From positions 1 through 64,000 of the forward strand of contig NZ_CAJLKP010000013.1 of NCBI RefSeq assembly GCF_905207245.1: a stretch of DNA of 64,000 nucleotides, written 5' to 3'. The stretch comes from an uncultured Bacteroides sp. (GTDB lineage Bacteria; Bacteroidota; Bacteroidia; Bacteroidales; Bacteroidaceae). Shown here one piece after another: positions 52,992 to 60,476 of the stretch. Positions within the stretch are counted from its first letter, which is position 1. Each line of letters starts with the position of its first letter. The notes beneath the pieces are model-generated. The model saw nothing but the letters and a program-made list of their open reading frames with translations, had not been told where the DNA came from and searched no databases. Position numbers and translations under genes: made by a program.

Positions 52992-54344
52992 ATGTTGAAA
53001 CATATCATTGATTTTTACAAGGTGTCGACTCCGGCACCTTGTAACGGGGAATCTTTGCCCGAACAAAAGCGTCGGTTGAAGCGTCTGCAATGGTCCACTT
53101 TCCTTGCGGCAACCCTCGGATATAGTATGTACTATGTATGCCGCCTGAGCCTGAACATCGTTAAGAAGCCGATTGTGGATGAAGGCATCTTCTCCGAAAC
53201 AGAATTAGGTATCATTGGCTCTGTACTGTTCTTCACCTATGCCATAGGCAAATTCTCCAACGGTTTCCTGGCAGACAGAAGTAACATCAACCGCTTTATG
53301 TCAACAGGATTGCTGGTGACAGCACTGGTAAACTTGTGCCTGGGCTTTGTGAACTCGTTCATCTTGTTCGCCATATTATGGGGTATCAGCGGTTGGTTTC
53401 AGTCTATGGGGGCAGCATCTTGCGTTGTAGGGTTATCACGCTGGTTCACAGACAAGGAATGCGGTTCATTTTATGGTTTCTGGAGTGCCAGCCACAACAT
53501 AGGTGAAGCAATGACGTTCATCATTGTGGCCTCCATCGTGAGTGCGCTCGGATGGCGTTATGGTTTTCTGGGTGCAGGCATGGTAGGCTTATTAGGCACA
53601 TTACTCATCTGGCGTTTCTTCCACGATACACCGGAAAGTAAAGGGCTTCCTCCGGTCAACGCACCGAAAGAAAAGAAAGTGATGAGTGCATTGGAGACGA
53701 AAGAATTTGACCGTGCGCAGAAAGCTGTATTAAGGAATCCGGCAATCTGGATACTTGCCCTCAGCAGTGCATTCATGTACATCAGCCGTTATGCGGTGAA
53801 TAGCTGGGGGATATTCTATCTGGAGGCACAGAAAGGTTACTCAACACTGGATGCCAGTTTCATTATTTCTATCAGTTCGGTATGTGGCATCATAGGCACT
53901 ATGCTTTCCGGAGTAATCTCAGACAAGCTGTTTAAAGGACGCCGCAATGCACCGGCACTTATATTCGGATTAACGAATGTATTGGCGCTTTGCTTGTTTC
54001 TATTGGTGCCCGGTGTACACTTCTGGTTGGATGCCTTGGCGATGATACTGTTTGGGTTAGGCATCGGTGTACTGATTTGCTTCCTCGGCGGACTGATGGC
54101 CGTTGATATTGCCCCACGCAATGCTTCGGGAGCCGCTCTCGGAGTAGTAGGCATTGCCAGCTACATCGGTGCAGGATTACAGGATGTAATGAGCGGTGTG
54201 TTGATAGAAGGGCATAAGACGGTAGTGAACGGAACAGATACGTATGACTTCACCTATATCAACTGGTTCTGGATTGGCGCGGCGCTGTTGTCGGTAGTGC
54301 TGGCGTTGCTGGTATGGAATGCAAAGTCGGCAGATACAGAATAA
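52992..54344 (+). CDS. OPA-family (GlpT/UhpT-like) organophosphate transporter
   Basis: Inner-membrane major-facilitator protein, probably a glycerol 3-phosphate:phosphate antiporter. Twelve hydrophobic segments over 450 aa. The family signature is at the start (LGYSMYYVCRLSLNIVKKPIVDEGI), followed by GSVLFFTYAIGKFSNGFLADR, WFQSMGAASCVVGLSRWF, GSFYGFWSASHNIGEA and, in the second half, RYAVNSWGIFYLEAQKGYS. As last gene after two phosphodiesterases it would import the glycerol 3-phosphate they release. Sugar-phosphate import remains an alternative. Confidence 0.88.
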   Translation: MLKHIIDFYKVSTPAPCNGESLPEQKRRLKRLQWSTFLAATLGYSMYYVCRLSLNIVKKPIVDEGIFSETELGIIGSVLFFTYAIGKFSNGFLADRSNINRFMSTGLLVTALVNLCLGFVNSFILFAILWGISGWFQSMGAASCVVGLSRWFTDKECGSFYGFWSASHNIGEAMTFIIVASIVSALGWRYGFLGAGMVGLLGTLLIWRFFHDTPESKGLPPVNAPKEKKVMSALETKEFDRAQKAVLRNPAIWILALSSAFMYISRYAVNSWGIFYLEAQKGYSTLDASFIISISSVCGIIGTMLSGVISDKLFKGRRNAPALIFGLTNVLALCLFLLVPGVHFWLDALAMILFGLGIGVLICFLGGLMAVDIAPRNASGAALGVVGIASYIGAGLQDVMSGVLIEGHKTVVNGTDTYDFTYINWFWIGAALLSVVLALLVWNAKSADTE

Positions 54345-54369
54345 GTATATTCAGAAAAAGCACCACTCA

Positions 54370-54401
54370 TTTGGTTTATCTCATTATTCTCTGTATTTTT
54401 G
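54370..54401 (+). promoter_or_regulatory. Promoter for the AAA ATPase gene
   Basis: TTTG (54370-54373) and TATTTTTG (54394-54401) are separated by 20 bases, a full Bacteroides consensus. The GTTCCGTAA array starts at the last base of the -7 element. Confidence 0.7.
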
Positions 54402-54440
54402 TTCCGTAACCGCCAGTTCCGTAATGTACATTACGGAACT
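54401..54440. repeat. 15-bp-period array with a 26-bp perfect palindrome, word GTTCCGTAA
   Basis: GTTCCGTAA starts at 54401 and 54416, and its reverse complement TTACGGAAC starts at 54431: three words exactly 15 bases apart. The second and third make a perfect palindrome at 54415-54440 (half site AGTTCCGTAATGT) with no loop. It lies at the predicted transcription start and leader of the ATPase gene. A further GTTCCGTAA lies after the gene at 55814-55822. Confidence 0.8.
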
Positions 54441-54467
54441 TATTTATAATCACATAAACTACTGATT

Positions 54468-55784
54468 ATGAAATTCTACGATAGAGAACAAGAAACCGCC
54501 AAATTGCAGGAGATACAGCAAAAATCACTTCTGCAAGCTCAAATGACTATCATTACAGGACGGAGACGTATCGGTAAAACCCAGCTACTACTGAATGTCA
54601 CGGCGGAGCAACCCACGCTATATTTCTTTGTGGCACGCAAAGCAGAAGCCGACCTCATCGCCGACTTTCAAGCCATCATAGCCCGCAATCTGAACATACC
54701 CGTCTTCGGACAAGTAACTTCTTTTGCAGAACTGTTCCGCTTTCTCATGGAATACTCCACCACTCATCCCTTCAATCTCATCATTGATGAGTTTCAGGAA
54801 TTCTTCAATATCAACCCAGCCATTTACAGCGAAATGCAACACTATTGGGATGTCAACAAAGACAAGAGCCGAATAAACCTGCTACTCAGCGGTTCTGTTT
54901 ATTCATTGATGCAAAAGATATTCCAGAACAGCAAGGAACCGCTATTCGGCAGAGCCACAGCGTATATCCGGCTGAAACCTTTCCGCACAGACGTGCTGAA
55001 GCTAATTCTATCCGACCACCACGCCCGCTATACAAACGAGGATTTACTCGCTCTATACGCATTTACCGGAGGCGTGGCAAAGTATGTACAACTCTTTATG
55101 GACAACGGCATTTTTACCAAAAAGAAGATGTTGGACTATATGATACAGGAAGACTCACTCTTCATTGCCGAAGGGAAAAATATGCTCGTTGAAGAATTCG
55201 GAAAAGATTACGCCGTCTATTTTTCTATTCTGGCCGCTATTGCAAGGGGAGAAAACACACGTGCCAAAATAGAAGCTGCCGTTCAGAAAGAACTCGGCGG
55301 TTACTTGTCCCGATTGGAAAAAGACTTTAGCCTTATCGAAAAGAGTATCCCGCTGCTGGCCAAGGTAGAAACCAAAAACGTACGCTATCGACTATGCGAC
55401 AACTTCTTGTCATTCTGGTTCCGCTTCATCTTCAAGTATTACTATATGGTTGAGATCGGCTCCTACACTATGCTACGTGAGATTATAGAACGCGATTATG
55501 AAATATTCAGTGGTCTGGCATTAGAGAAATATTTCACGGCACGCTTCATGGAAGAGCAATGCAGTACCCGCATAGGCGGTTTCTGGGATCGGAAAGGAGA
55601 GAACGAAATAGACCTTATCACATTGAACGAGTTAGAGAAGTCCGCGCGCATCATTGAAGTGAAACGCCAGAAACGAAAAATAGATATGGAACGTTTACGG
55701 ACAAAAGGCAGTTTCTTCATTGAAAGTTCCGGCTTAAAGGATTATCAAGTAGAATATATGGGATTATCCATGGAAGATATGTAA
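54468..55784 (+). CDS. AAA ATPase with DUF234 / PD-(D/E)XK-like C-terminus
   Basis: Member of the archaeal-type ATPase group with an N-terminal FYDREQE motif. Walker A GRRRIGKT at residues 31-38, Walker B NLIIDEFQEF with Asp108-Glu109, then sensor-like LLLSGSVYSLMQKIF. The C-terminal part has a winged-helix-like region and a nuclease-like pattern (GENEIDLITLNELEKSARIIEVKRQ), as in DUF234. Both halves look intact. Such proteins are common, often mobile, and of unknown biological role. Single-gene unit with its own promoter, flanked by GTTCCGTAA words and followed by a terminator. Confidence 0.85.
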   Translation: MKFYDREQETAKLQEIQQKSLLQAQMTIITGRRRIGKTQLLLNVTAEQPTLYFFVARKAEADLIADFQAIIARNLNIPVFGQVTSFAELFRFLMEYSTTHPFNLIIDEFQEFFNINPAIYSEMQHYWDVNKDKSRINLLLSGSVYSLMQKIFQNSKEPLFGRATAYIRLKPFRTDVLKLILSDHHARYTNEDLLALYAFTGGVAKYVQLFMDNGIFTKKKMLDYMIQEDSLFIAEGKNMLVEEFGKDYAVYFSILAAIARGENTRAKIEAAVQKELGGYLSRLEKDFSLIEKSIPLLAKVETKNVRYRLCDNFLSFWFRFIFKYYYMVEIGSYTMLREIIERDYEIFSGLALEKYFTARFMEEQCSTRIGGFWDRKGENEIDLITLNELEKSARIIEVKRQKRKIDMERLRTKGSFFIESSGLKDYQVEYMGLSMEDM

Positions 55785-55813
55785 AAGAGCCTGCCCTTCC
55801 TCCAAGAGTATCA

Positions 55814-55822
55814 GTTCCGTAA
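55814..55822 (+). repeat. Single GTTCCGTAA word after the ATPase gene
   Basis: Exact copy of the 9-base word from the array at 54401-54440, 30 bases after the ATPase stop, in direct orientation. Confidence 0.5.
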
Positions 55823-55882
55823 AATTGGTATAACAATCAGTAATCCGTATACAGCCTCCCAACTTTGAATGCCGTAACTTTG

Positions 55883-55930
55883 TAACCGGAAGAAGGAAAC
55901 CACATCCCTTCCTCCGGTTAAGTCTTTTTT
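55883..55930 (+). terminator. Terminator-like hairpin before the cupin gene
   Basis: TAACCGGA (55883-55890) pairs with TCCGGTTA (55913-55920). After a 4-base bulge GGAA (55895-55898) pairs with TTCC (55909-55912). A six-T run follows at 55925-55930. It probably ends the ATPase transcript. A promoter-like TAACTTTG at 55875-55882 abuts it, so it could also act as a leader structure of the cupin gene. Confidence 0.55.
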
Positions 55931-55952
55931 AATACCTCAAAGCAATACGGAT

Positions 55953-56456
55953 ATGAAGAAGTTAATACTCATTTTTATGGCTGTGGCAATGACATTGCCC
56001 AACTATTACAACCCATTAAATGCACAGAATATGGAAAAGAAATCTCCTGAACAAACAAGTGCATTTCCCACAGGTGACAAACTGCCGGAAATGTTTTCAC
56101 AGTATTTCATAGGGCAGGCCTATCTGGCCCGGCTGACGCAAAACAAGGCCCTGAACTGCCCTATCTCTAACGTAACCTTCGAACCGGGTTGCCGCAACAA
56201 CTGGCACAGCCACACAGGCGGACAAATTCTGGTTGCCGTGGGTGGCAAAGGCTACTATCAGGCACGCGGTGAAGCTGCCCGCCTACTGTTGCCGGGCGAT
56301 GTAGTGGAAATCCCCGCTGACGTGGAGCACTGGCACGGTGCGGCTCCCGACAGTTGGTTCTCCCACCTTGCCATCGAATGTAACCCGCAGACCAACAAGA
56401 ATATCTGGCTCGAACCGGTAGACGACAAGCAGTACACTGAGGCGATTCCGGAGTAG
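55953..56456 (+). CDS. Exported cupin-domain protein
   Basis: Small secreted cupin of 167 aa. Signal peptide (PLNAQN). Cupin motif 1 is NNWHSHTGGQILVAVGGKGYYQ and motif 2 is PGDVVEIPADVEHWHGAAPDS; the histidines that bind the metal are in place. Similar proteins sit next to carboxymuconolactone decarboxylase genes, but none is here. An enzymatic role is not shown. The 11-bp-period TGSCA array begins seven bases after the stop. Confidence 0.88.
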   Translation: MKKLILIFMAVAMTLPNYYNPLNAQNMEKKSPEQTSAFPTGDKLPEMFSQYFIGQAYLARLTQNKALNCPISNVTFEPGCRNNWHSHTGGQILVAVGGKGYYQARGEAARLLLPGDVVEIPADVEHWHGAAPDSWFSHLAIECNPQTNKNIWLEPVDDKQYTEAIPE

Positions 56457-56462
56457 ATACTT

Positions 56463-56566
56463 TGCCAATGTTTTGCCATCCCTTTGGCAAACTTTTGCCA
56501 TCGCAGTGGCAAGACTTTGCCATAGCGTTGGCAAGGTCTTGCCACTACGATGGCAGAACATTGGCA
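56463..56566. repeat. 11-bp-period array of ten words TGCCA/TGGCA
   Basis: A five-base word TGSCA starts at 56463, 56474, 56485, 56496, 56507, 56518, 56529, 56540, 56551 and 56562: ten times with an exact 11-base step. The order is TGCCA, TGCCA, TGGCA, TGCCA, TGGCA, TGCCA, TGGCA, TGCCA, TGGCA, TGGCA. TGCCA and TGGCA are reverse complements, so neighbouring words form small hairpins (TTTGCCATC with TGGCAAAC type flanks) and the whole can fold on itself. It fills the gap between the convergent cupin and rhamnosidase genes. Confidence 0.92.
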
Positions 56567-56607
56567 ATATATCAGCAAAACAAGCTGATACTTCCGCTAC
56601 GGGAACA

Positions 56608-59600
56608 TTACTTCTTAGCCAATCTCTTCTCCCGCACTTCGAACGAATACTTTCCGGATTGCAGTTTCAGCAATATCTTTCCATTCTCCTCACCCATATA
56701 TTCTATACCTCTGCGCATTTTACCGACAAACTTCCTGTTCTCCCTGATGTACTTCGCCGCCGTGGCAGGCAGATAAAGTAGAGCCGTCGTATTGCCGGGA
56801 ATGGTAAAGTCATAATGAATCACCCCGTTCTCCACCTTCCAGCTACTTTCGATGCGCCCGTACATAGAGTCATAATAGCCTTTTGCAAACGTCATCTGCC
56901 CCGTCGGGTCTATCTCCGGTTTAAGCAGGAAATGCTTGAAGGCAGGAGTGTTTTCATCCCGCTGTATGCCCAGAGAATGGCCGTACATCCAGGCTCCCAC
57001 CGCACCGAAGGAATAATGGTTGAAAGAGTTCATGCGATTGTTTCCCCCGAAGCCATCCGTATGGGTATAGGAGTTCAGACGCTCCCAAATGGTCGTGGCT
57101 CCCTGGTCTACGGAGTAGAGCCATGAGGGATAGCTGGTCTGTTGCAACAGCTTATAGGCCAAATCGGTGTATCCGTTATCGGACAGCGCCTTACTAATCC
57201 ATGCCGTACCGATGAAGCCCGTCATTAAGGAATAGGCAGGGCATTGCCTGCCACTGTCGGTAGTATTCTCGCGGACAACTGTCTTTGCCAGATTCGTCAC
57301 TACCTTACTCTTCTTTTCCCGGTCGATAATATCAAAGGCCAACGGCAGCACGTAGGAAGTTTGTATATCTACAAATGTCCCTTTCTTTTCGGGGATGAAG
57401 GCTGAGAAGACGGTTTTCCCTGTTTCAGGCTCTATATAAGTCTTGTTGAAGAAGTCCTTCCGCGCCGCATGCAGCTCTTTGAACCACTCGGCATCCACCG
57501 TATTTCCCAGCGCAGCCGCCATCTTGCTCATCAACTCCAAGTTATAGATGAAATAGGCTTCCCATACGAGCGACTTATCATTCTTTTCGTCTTCCAGGCC
57601 CAACCAGTCGCACAGGTCTCCCCATGCTCTGTTTTGCACAATCAGATTCGTTTCCGTCTCAATTGTGTTTTCGAGAATATAGAAGATATAGCGCTTCATG
57701 GCGTCGTAGTGCTCCGCCAGCAAAGCCTTGTCGCCGTATTGCTGATAACACTCCCAGGGCACCGTTATCCCCGCACTTCCCCACAACAGGCCGCCAAAGC
57801 CAATACCGAGAGGGGCAATGTCCGGGAAACGCCCGTCGGCATGCTGCGAGTCGCGTGCCGAGCGCAGATACCTCCTCAGGAATTGCGGCACATCCGCCAG
57901 ATAGGTTGCCGTGCGGGAGAATACCGAAATATCCCCCATCCATCCCAGACGCTCATTGCGTTGCGGACAGTCGGTGGGGATGGAGACGAAGTTGCCATAG
58001 GAAGACCAGGTGATGTTCTCCCAGAGTTTGTTCACTTTCGCATTGGAGGTTTCGTAGTGGGAAGCCAGGTGATGGATGGAGCTGAGCACCACACCTTTCA
58101 CGGATTCCAACGGCAAAGGCCGGTCAATGCCCGTTATCTCCAGGAAGCGATAACCGTGGTAAGTGAAGCGGGGGTGGATGGTTTCCTGTCCGCCCCGGGC
58201 AATATAAATGTCCTGTGCCATGGCCGCACGGATATTCTCAAGCATAATCATGCCGGTGTTTCCCGCATATTCGGGCAAATCAGGGTATTTCACTTCGGCA
58301 AAGCGAAGGTTAATCCTTGTTCCCGGCTTCACGCCCAAAAGACTAATCTTAGGCACACCCACCATGTTTTGTCCCATATCGTACACAAATACGCCGGGGC
58401 GGACTTCTTCAACCGAGATAGCTGTCAGTTCATCAATTTCTTTCACCGTCTGTCCGAACTGTCCGAGGAGTGCAAAGCCGGAGTAATCATTCACGCCGGG
58501 ATATCCTTCCCGGCAGATATTGCTTTCCAGAGCAATCTCCTTAGCCGGTTTCCAGCCCGATGCACGATAACCGACGGTACTCCAGCCTTCCACGTTGGTT
58601 TCTTTCAGGGCATCGTACACTTCGCCTTGGAAGAAACTGCCATAGAGCACAGGCCCGTTATTGAAGTATTGCCAAGTGGAGGGCTCGGTGACTATCACCT
58701 TTTCCTGTCCATCGGCATACGTGATGACCAGCTTTGCCAATAGTGACTGGCGGTCTCCGAAGAAATTCCAGTAGCCGCCCATAAAGGTGGAACCACCACT
58801 CCACCAGCCCTCCGCCAGTAAAGCACCGAGGGCATTCTTGCCGGAATGCAGATATTCCGTCACATCGAACGTCTGATATAAATGAGTTTTATTGTACTGG
58901 GTGATTCCGGGGTTGAAGTAATCGTCTCCCACCCGCTTGCCATTCAGATAGATTTCATAAATGCCGCGTGCGGTGACGTACAGACGCGCTTTGGCAACTT
59001 CCTCACCGGAAGAGGTAAAGACAGTACGAAGCATCGGAGTGGAGTTTCCTTTCGGGGTGAACGTTTCAAAAGCACCGGAAGCATCACCCACTACCCGATA
59101 GTTCCTGTCCTTCACCGTTGCTATCACATGCGCGGGGCTTCTGAGGTTGGCAATTTCCACTTTTGAGAAGGAAGCTGCTTGTCCGGCGGGCACGGCAAAG
59201 CCGAGGTCTCCCACTACCGGAAAGGCGATGAAGTCGCCACCTTGCCCCAAAGGATTCAGATTTACGGAGCCGATTTCAGACTTTGCACCATCAGCCTCCG
59301 CCTTTGCCGGATTGCTCCCTGCCTCTGCATGGTTAGTCTCTCCTTTTGCACGATGGATATAGAATTTCGTAAATCCCAGGTCGGATGTAAGGCTTATCGC
59401 ATGCCGGACATATTGATTGTCTTTATTAATCAAGTGTTGCGGGACAGGGAAACTCTTGAAAGGAATATCCCGTTTGTCGTCCGGATGATAGCCCACCCTG
59501 TAAATGTTCAGTAGGGCTTCCCTTCCCTCAGTCAGCGGAGCGATGTCCAGTTCTATCTTGATATAAGATTCATCCGGTTGGTTTTCCAGATGATACAGGT

Positions 59601-60198
59601 TCTTGTTCTTATCCATCAGGCGTTCGTCATTGGCACCGTAGATAAGAGCTGCACGGGTAGTTGCGGATGCCTCATCCAGTTGGAGGGAAAAGTTCAGCTT
59701 AAACACCGGAAGATAATGCGAATACAGCACCATGTCCTCATCTCCCCCACCAATCCACTTGGCGCCGCTCCATCCCTGATAAGCGGAGTCGTTGCTCATC
59801 AGTCCGGTTTCAAACCAAGAGCTTGCCGAGGATTGTTCGCCTCTCTGGTTCCAGACGTTCACCCGCCAGGCATAGCGGGTGGTGGGTTGCAAAGGCTCAC
59901 CGCCGTATTCAATGTTCAATGAAAGGTCACTCTTTATCTTTCCGCTATCCCACACCAGTTGCCCTCTCTCAGTGGCAACCAAAACCTGATAGTTCGTCTG
60001 GAAGTATCCCCTTTCATGGTCTGCCACTTCCATCTGCCAACTGAAGCGGGGTTTCTCCACATCTATTCCCAGAGGAGTTTCGGCATATTCCACTTTCAGC
60101 TTGCCGATGGAAACAGGGTTGCCTGCGGCATGCAACAAAGTGACACACGAAATACATACGAATAAGGCTGACAACAGGCGACTTTTATGGCTTTTCAT
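56608..60198 (-). CDS. Alpha-L-rhamnosidase, GH78
   Basis: Exported glycoside hydrolase removing terminal alpha-L-rhamnose from plant glycans or glycosides. Signal peptide about 24 residues (LLHAAG). Order: N-terminal beta domains (VEYAETPLGIDVEKPRFSWQM), an inserted lectin-like region, the rhamnosidase N domain (ARLYVTARGIYEIYLNGKRVGDDYFNPG), the concanavalin-like domain (EEVRPGVFVYDMGQNMVG), and the (alpha/alpha)6 catalytic domain (SIPTDCPQRNERLGWMGDISVF with acidic residues, GDLCDWLGLE, ATTIWERLNSYT), then a C-terminal beta domain. Residues 284-311 are a four-unit 7-residue repeat that looks like an insertion. At 1196 aa it is long. It sits downstream of a SusCD pair, consistent with a rhamnoside-utilisation locus. 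Confidence 0.93.
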   Translation of the reverse strand: MKSHKSRLLSALFVCISCVTLLHAAGNPVSIGKLKVEYAETPLGIDVEKPRFSWQMEVADHERGYFQTNYQVLVATERGQLVWDSGKIKSDLSLNIEYGGEPLQPTTRYAWRVNVWNQRGEQSSASSWFETGLMSNDSAYQGWSGAKWIGGGDEDMVLYSHYLPVFKLNFSLQLDEASATTRAALIYGANDERLMDKNKNLYHLENQPDESYIKIELDIAPLTEGREALLNIYRVGYHPDDKRDIPFKSFPVPQHLINKDNQYVRHAISLTSDLGFTKFYIHRAKGETNHAEAGSNPAKAEADGAKSEIGSVNLNPLGQGGDFIAFPVVGDLGFAVPAGQAASFSKVEIANLRSPAHVIATVKDRNYRVVGDASGAFETFTPKGNSTPMLRTVFTSSGEEVAKARLYVTARGIYEIYLNGKRVGDDYFNPGITQYNKTHLYQTFDVTEYLHSGKNALGALLAEGWWSGGSTFMGGYWNFFGDRQSLLAKLVITYADGQEKVIVTEPSTWQYFNNGPVLYGSFFQGEVYDALKETNVEGWSTVGYRASGWKPAKEIALESNICREGYPGVNDYSGFALLGQFGQTVKEIDELTAISVEEVRPGVFVYDMGQNMVGVPKISLLGVKPGTRINLRFAEVKYPDLPEYAGNTGMIMLENIRAAMAQDIYIARGGQETIHPRFTYHGYRFLEITGIDRPLPLESVKGVVLSSIHHLASHYETSNAKVNKLWENITWSSYGNFVSIPTDCPQRNERLGWMGDISVFSRTATYLADVPQFLRRYLRSARDSQHADGRFPDIAPLGIGFGGLLWGSAGITVPWECYQQYGDKALLAEHYDAMKRYIFYILENTIETETNLIVQNRAWGDLCDWLGLEDEKNDKSLVWEAYFIYNLELMSKMAAALGNTVDAEWFKELHAARKDFFNKTYIEPETGKTVFSAFIPEKKGTFVDIQTSYVLPLAFDIIDREKKSKVVTNLAKTVVRENTTDSGRQCPAYSLMTGFIGTAWISKALSDNGYTDLAYKLLQQTSYPSWLYSVDQGATTIWERLNSYTHTDGFGGNNRMNSFNHYSFGAVGAWMYGHSLGIQRDENTPAFKHFLLKPEIDPTGQMTFAKGYYDSMYGRIESSWKVENGVIHYDFTIPGNTTALLYLPATAAKYIRENRKFVGKMRRGIEYMGEENGKILLKLQSGKYSFEVREKRLAKK
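59266..59349 (-). repeat. In-frame 21-bp-period repeat within the GH78 gene
   Basis: Encodes four degenerate heptads at residues 284-311: AKGETNH, AEAGSNP, AKAEADG, AKSEIGS. The flanking sequence (FYIHR before, VNLNPLGQGGDF after) reads like ordinary family sequence, so this is probably a loop insertion. Composition is Ala/Glu/Lys/Gly-rich. Confidence 0.6.
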
Positions 60199-60257
60199 AT
60201 ACAGTGTTTTTTATAAATTACGTTCCGGTCACTAATAACACTTAGTGTTCAGTCACA

Positions 60258-60265
60258 AAGATAAG
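60258..60265 (-). promoter_or_regulatory. -7 promoter element for the rhamnosidase gene
   Basis: Reads TATCTTTG on the minus strand, 59 bases before the ATG at 60198. A small dyad AACACTTAGTGTT lies just downstream at 60238-60250 and could be an operator. Confidence 0.5.
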
Positions 60266-60396
60266 CCATCCTGTTAATAATTAAGCCTAAAAAGAATGCA
60301 AAAGAAGGATAGTTTTGAATCAAAAGCCAAATAAAAGCACCCTAAACAACTATTACTTACGTTTTGAAGAATATATGGCCATACACCGACAATATA

Positions 60397-60427
60397 GTAA
60401 AAGCTGCCTTACACAGACAGCTTTTAC
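60397..60427 (-). terminator. Hairpin terminator after the right-hand SusD gene
   Basis: GTAAAAGCTG (60397-60406) pairs with CAGCTTTTAC (60418-60427), a perfect 10-bp stem with T runs in the arms. It lies about 50 bases after the SusD stop on the minus strand and separates SusCD from the rhamnosidase gene. Confidence 0.65.
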
Positions 60428-60476
60428 ATTTATTATCTAAACGAGGCTATTTACTCGCTCAGTTGATCCACTTATA

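Noticed and set aside
54401..55822. Insertion sequence or integrated element around the ATPase
   Set aside because: The GTTCCGTAA words flank the gene, but there is no transposase, integrase or clear target duplication. Kept only as a hypothesis.
57469..58743. 424-codon open frame on the + strand
   Set aside because: Antisense to the catalytic part of GH78; no recognisable protein features.
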